43,472 nucleotides of DNA from Bacteroidota bacterium (GTDB taxonomy: Bacteria > Bacteroidota > Bacteroidia > Flavobacteriales_D > Sanyastnellaceae), in the NCBI GenBank assembly GCA_002746975.1, contig NVXE01000004.1, positions 191,990 through 235,461 on the forward strand, given 5' to 3'. Made by a program: the position numbers and the translations under genes. Below the pieces are notes generated by a model. The model was not told the origin of the DNA, did no database searches, and saw only the letters and a program-made list of their open reading frames with translations. This document shows positions 40,701-43,472 of this stretch, in pieces (position 1 is the first letter of the stretch; each line of letters opens with the position of its first letter).

Positions 40701-41006
40701 GAAATAGTTAGTCGGGTAGAGGGTGTGCTAAATCTTAAAGAGGCAAAGAGTTTTTTCAAAAAGGGAATTCATGTAGAAGCAGAGAGAGATTTTGTAAATG
40801 AAGACGGCAAGGTTGTCAGACCAGATAGAATAGTTAAGGATGGTGATGTTTGGCATGTAATAGACTATAAATCAACTGAAAGCGGGCAGGATAAGCATGT
40901 GAGACAAGTAGAAGACTATGTAAATATGCTGAAACAAATTGAAGAGTCAGAGGTGAAAGGCTGGATACTTTACACGGATCCCTTAAAACTCGTGTCTATA
41001 TTGTGA
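37746..41006 (+). CDS. AddA-like UvrD-family helicase/nuclease
   Basis: The product is 1086 residues with a complete superfamily 1 helicase followed by a nuclease. Walker A is ASAGSGKT (residues 13-20), motif Ia LALTFTNKAAAEMK, motif II DEFQDTS (from about 394), motif III GDGKQAIYRWR (about 425), motif V TVHKAKGLAF (769-778), and motif VI YVAFTRA (about 844). The C-terminal PD-(D/E)XK nuclease has RPDRIV and IDYKST, with D1040 and K1042, then a QVEDYVNML helix. It should pair with the AddB-like protein to process double-strand breaks. The start is ATG 37746, with a TAATATTTG box 7 bases upstream. The large T9SS-type protein follows after 35 bases. Confidence 0.93.
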   Translation: MTKQSGNFEVVRASAGSGKTYRLVLRYLECALQYDNPRSFSRILALTFTNKAAAEMKARILRDLKGISEGGVDKKEELSKLLNISEETLIEKAKVLHMEMLHRYSDIAVMTIDSFVNRLVRSFARDLALEQDFRIELDSDKVIDEAVSQLLNKVGEDGNKAITDLLEGFSKSQIEEDKDARVRQPLNDLGKSVVNENMRDVVNSLAEIPLEKFKVLSLELREITRIPEKILREASKKALLEIDRLEMSDADFSGGTVPKNLRKFRNGKIVELNKTTRKHFLEPETMVRKTASNELKDKALELGGFLSPVYEAAINMLPETESGKRYTLALKLGKRMDLMGTLSELHKEIEKVQTDNNIRTLGAMHEMISRIVRNNPAPFIFERLGNRFSHIFIDEFQDTSITQWHNLVVLYDHALSTNNKTLVVGDGKQAIYRWRNGDYKQLMTLPKLLGDNLGMALEDASLTLEREIINDGLEDNWRSGKEIIEWNNALFEEIKNHLPQELKEVYDGLRQKPKTKFNGGVHLETIVEDNVSDRELKRSEIVVDRIKDYLNQGFKSSDITILVRTNREGAVLAQDLLKANIKPMTEESLHMGRHPGPLAVVALMRWLLRPDDHRQGSTILQCAVALREGAMKLMKDSGEEFDESLELINEAACLDKYVTILDKKSDEEGGKIRSYGSFKTQEMLNDIFPELRAVERSSEPLVGFVGHCCMSLGITKFYPTYAEGMIELAREISGSDESGLHGFLRLWDGKGKDRSVVTGASKDAVQIMTVHKAKGLAFTITIVILSAKDFSKFRGVIPVKLDEGSAMPISAAMLGNYDMRDTSVEDQRVAEVNRVILDQVNVAYVAFTRAIERLDIILELEKDDFNRDEVKTVGELIVKSLEVINDGKDVLEGGDLTPDKGAPLEMPEEVNNVIELDNLQTGESVKHLVSIPHDERSNVVHNGLNARELGTQVHSVLEKIICVDDWSKVKKKISTGLNIGKQDLKEIVSRVEGVLNLKEAKSFFKKGIHVEAERDFVNEDGKVVRPDRIVKDGDVWHVIDYKSTESGQDKHVRQVEDYVNMLKQIEESEVKGWILYTDPLKLVSIL

Positions 41007-41041
41007 TTGGTACTTATATTCACAGTCTCAAGTATTTAGTT

Positions 41042-43472
41042 ATGACATTCTCTCCAAAATATATATCCTCAGTAATTTCATTTGTGTTTCTAGGTTTGTG
41101 GTCAGTGAACACCTTAGCCCAAAACCACAACCACAACCAAACTCGAATCACTTACCAAAAGGGTCTTCCCATACCCATTAACGAAGACATTATCCAAGCT
41201 CGTGTTGTAGCTGAATCGTGTGCGCCAGCTACGGCATTAAGGGATTTGGAATGGAATAATGTAAGAGCATTGATTGAGAATGGAGGAACTCTTTGGTATG
41301 ATAGAGCTATTGACAAAGGTGCTCATTTCGTACCTAAGGACGAAGGAGTATCCGTTGTTTATGGTGGAGCGTTATGGCTAGGAGGAATTTCCCCAGATCA
41401 ACAATTAAAGCTCGCAGCGGTAAAATATAGAAATTCAGGAAATGATTTTTGGCCTGGACCACTAACTAACACAGGAGAAGCTGAAGTTTCCGCGTCAACG
41501 TGCCTAGAATATGATCACTTCACGGTGACTTACAGGTCTGATGCGATGCGTCACCGACAATATTTTGACGCAGTGGCGGCAGGAACTGAAGAAATTGATT
41601 TTCCAGATGGATATACCATTCCCCCTTACTTTTCCGAATACCCAGCTCATGGTTCTCCTGCCTTAGGTCAAGATTTCTATCTAGCTCCTTTTAAGGATTA
41701 CAACGGGAATGGTGAATACGATCCTAATAATGGAGACTATCCATGGTACGATTTCCTTCAGGAAATTGATTGTCAAGAGCGTAGGCGTGAGGATATAGTT
41801 CCTCTTTTCGGAGACCAAAACTATTACTGGATTTTTAATGACAAGGGTAATATTCACTCAGAATCGCAAGGCGAACCTATAGGAATGGAAATTCGAGCTC
41901 AGGCTTTCGTTTTCTCTACTAATGACGAGATTAATAATATGACGTTTTATAATTACGTCCTTATTAATCAAGGTACTCAGACATTAACAGAGACTTACTT
42001 TGCACAATGGGTAGACTCTGATTTGGGCGGACACGTTGACGATTATGTGGGGTGTGATGTACGCCGCGGTCTTGGATATTCATACAATGGAGATCAGTTC
42101 GATGAGGCGACATCTTACTCAATAGGATATGGCTTACACCCACCTGCTATGGGTGTTGATTTCTTTGAGGGGCCATACCAAGATTCTGATGGAATTGACA
42201 ACCCCCTTACCACAAATTTTTCTGATGCAATAGACTCTCTAGGCATTCCGTACGAAGGAATAGGAATAGGATATGGTGATGGAATTATAGATAATGAACG
42301 CTATGGGATGCGTAAATTCTTGTACTATAATTGGAATTACGGTGTCAATGGCCAGCCCACTTTGTCCTCGCATTACTATAACTATATGCGAGGATTTTGG
42401 AAAAACGGACAACGAATGGCCTATGGAGGAGATGGAATTAATACTTCTACAGGAGCAAATTTAGGCATAGCTGCCGATTACATGTTTCCTGGAGATACTG
42501 ATCCATTCAGTTGGGGTACAGGTGGTGCTGTCGTTGATGACTGGTCAGAATTTGAAACAGGGAACCCTGCCGGCGACCGGCTTTTCTTACAATCGGCAGG
42601 ACCCTTTACTCTTGAGCCAGGAGATTATAACAATATCACTGTAGGAATGTTGTACGCTAGGGCTACAGGCGGTGAGCCATTTGAAAGTGTTAAACTTTTA
42701 CGTTTGGCAGATGATAAAGCCCAAGCCCTTTTTGATAATTGTTTCGAAATCGTTAGTGGCCCAGATGCCCCAGACCTAACTATACAAGAGCTAGAGAATG
42801 AAGTAATTATTTACCTCACAAATGAGAATCCCATTTCTAACAATTTTCAAGAAACTTATACTGCTATAGATCCTTCAATTCCCAATGAATTTGAAGATGG
42901 AACTCTGTTGAGTGATTTAGATAGATCTTATGTTTTTGAGGGATACCAAATCTACCAATTGTCTGATGCGGCTGTTTCACCGTCTGACCTAGGTAATGTC
43001 GAAAAAGCCCGTCTTATTTTTCAATGTGACCTAGAAAATGATATTGATAACGTAATTAATTACGTGTATGACGCTGAAATGGATGCTTCTGTTCCGAATT
43101 TAATGTCAAGTGGAGCTAATCAAGGAATACAACATAGTTTTAGAGTAACTACGGATGCTTTCGCCCAAGGCGACAATAAACTTGTTAATCACCGAACGTA
43201 CTATTTCATGGCGCTCGCTTATGGATACAATAATTATAGAACATTTAACCCTATGAATGGAATAGGCCAGGACGTGCAGTACAAAGCTTCTCGTAAAGGA
43301 GCTATCGGTTCTATCCGTGTTTATTCTGGTACTCCACATCTTCCTTCTCCAGAAGCAGGCGGCACTATTTCTAATTCCAATTACGGAGATGGTGTTATAG
43401 TTACTCGTCTCGAAGGAAAGGGTAGTGGTACTAATATCATTGAGATTTCTTCCGAGAGTGAGGTAGCTATTT
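41042..43472 (+). CDS. large secreted protein, 3' end beyond window (probable T9SS substrate)
   Basis: The frame is open from ATG 41042 to the right edge, 810 codons with no stop. A signal peptide ends near residue 27 (NTLAQ) and is followed by an Asn/His-rich HNHNQ stretch. The body contains acidic, calcium-loop-like segments (KDYNGNGEYDPNNGDYPWYD, and SDLGGHVDDYVGCDVRRGLGYSYNG as landmarks) and many aromatic residues. I recognise the type as a family of very long Bacteroidota secreted proteins that usually end in a T9SS sorting domain, but no function is known to me. The sorting domain itself would lie beyond the window. It is read in the same direction as the AddA-like gene, 35 bases downstream. 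Confidence 0.78.
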   Translation, partial: MTFSPKYISSVISFVFLGLWSVNTLAQNHNHNQTRITYQKGLPIPINEDIIQARVVAESCAPATALRDLEWNNVRALIENGGTLWYDRAIDKGAHFVPKDEGVSVVYGGALWLGGISPDQQLKLAAVKYRNSGNDFWPGPLTNTGEAEVSASTCLEYDHFTVTYRSDAMRHRQYFDAVAAGTEEIDFPDGYTIPPYFSEYPAHGSPALGQDFYLAPFKDYNGNGEYDPNNGDYPWYDFLQEIDCQERRREDIVPLFGDQNYYWIFNDKGNIHSESQGEPIGMEIRAQAFVFSTNDEINNMTFYNYVLINQGTQTLTETYFAQWVDSDLGGHVDDYVGCDVRRGLGYSYNGDQFDEATSYSIGYGLHPPAMGVDFFEGPYQDSDGIDNPLTTNFSDAIDSLGIPYEGIGIGYGDGIIDNERYGMRKFLYYNWNYGVNGQPTLSSHYYNYMRGFWKNGQRMAYGGDGINTSTGANLGIAADYMFPGDTDPFSWGTGGAVVDDWSEFETGNPAGDRLFLQSAGPFTLEPGDYNNITVGMLYARATGGEPFESVKLLRLADDKAQALFDNCFEIVSGPDAPDLTIQELENEVIIYLTNENPISNNFQETYTAIDPSIPNEFEDGTLLSDLDRSYVFEGYQIYQLSDAAVSPSDLGNVEKARLIFQCDLENDIDNVINYVYDAEMDASVPNLMSSGANQGIQHSFRVTTDAFAQGDNKLVNHRTYYFMALAYGYNNYRTFNPMNGIGQDVQYKASRKGAIGSIRVYSGTPHLPSPEAGGTISNSNYGDGVIVTRLEGKGSGTNIIEISSESEVAI

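Overview
The window is from a member of the phylum Bacteroidota, most likely a marine Flavobacteriales lineage of the Cryomorphaceae/Schleiferiaceae type. The phylum is supported by SprA of the type IX secretion system (T9SS), T9SS type A and type B sorting domains, a PorP/SprF protein, a DUF6029 barrel, a detached atpD-atpC pair and AT-rich TAnnTTTG-like -7 boxes. The family is my inference. The DNA is AT-rich and densely packed. No gene-free stretch exceeds about 100 bases, and I see no tRNA, rRNA, insertion sequence, prophage or CRISPR array.

Positions 1-4496 hold a surface/redox group. It contains a T9SS-sorted thioredoxin-fold protein (cut by the left edge), a DUF6029 outer-membrane barrel, a periplasmic TlpA-type protein and, divergently, a small T9SS-sorted protein. 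Positions 4511-16417 are a rightward run: malic enzyme/phosphotransacetylase, ruvA, sprA (the giant T9SS translocon), gcvH, a VanZ-like protein and TonB. Positions 16423-19045 are a tightly overlapping leftward operon: ribF, a secreted leucine-rich-repeat protein, a NadR-like ATPase and a PnuC transporter. This looks like flavin and NAD cofactor supply.

Positions 19143-23722 carry atpD-atpC, rlmH (opposite strand), nadC, a BrkB/YihY membrane protein and a DUF2147 protein. Positions 23723-28505 run leftward: a TPR protein, an AddB-like nuclease and a glycosyltransferase. Positions 28564-30035 hold a TerB-like membrane protein and murB. Positions 30052-35682 hold a giant PKD-repeat surface protein with a type B sorting domain and its PorP/SprF partner, an arrangement like sprB-sprF. 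Positions 35775-37669 encode an MbnP/MbnH-like pair (predicted copper protein and diheme peroxidase-like enzyme). Positions 37746-41006 encode an AddA-like helicase-nuclease, and the right edge cuts a large secreted protein.

The main theme is T9SS: one translocon gene, one PorP/SprF protein and at least three visible or likely substrates. The points most worth a second look are: a DUF6029 barrel whose only two cysteines form a C-x4-C motif beside two thioredoxin-fold genes; the MbnP/MbnH pair; the addA and addB genes lying 10 kb apart; the ribF-LRR-NadR-PnuC operon; and -7-like boxes lying 4-8 bases ahead of many start codons, which would mean leaderless transcripts.
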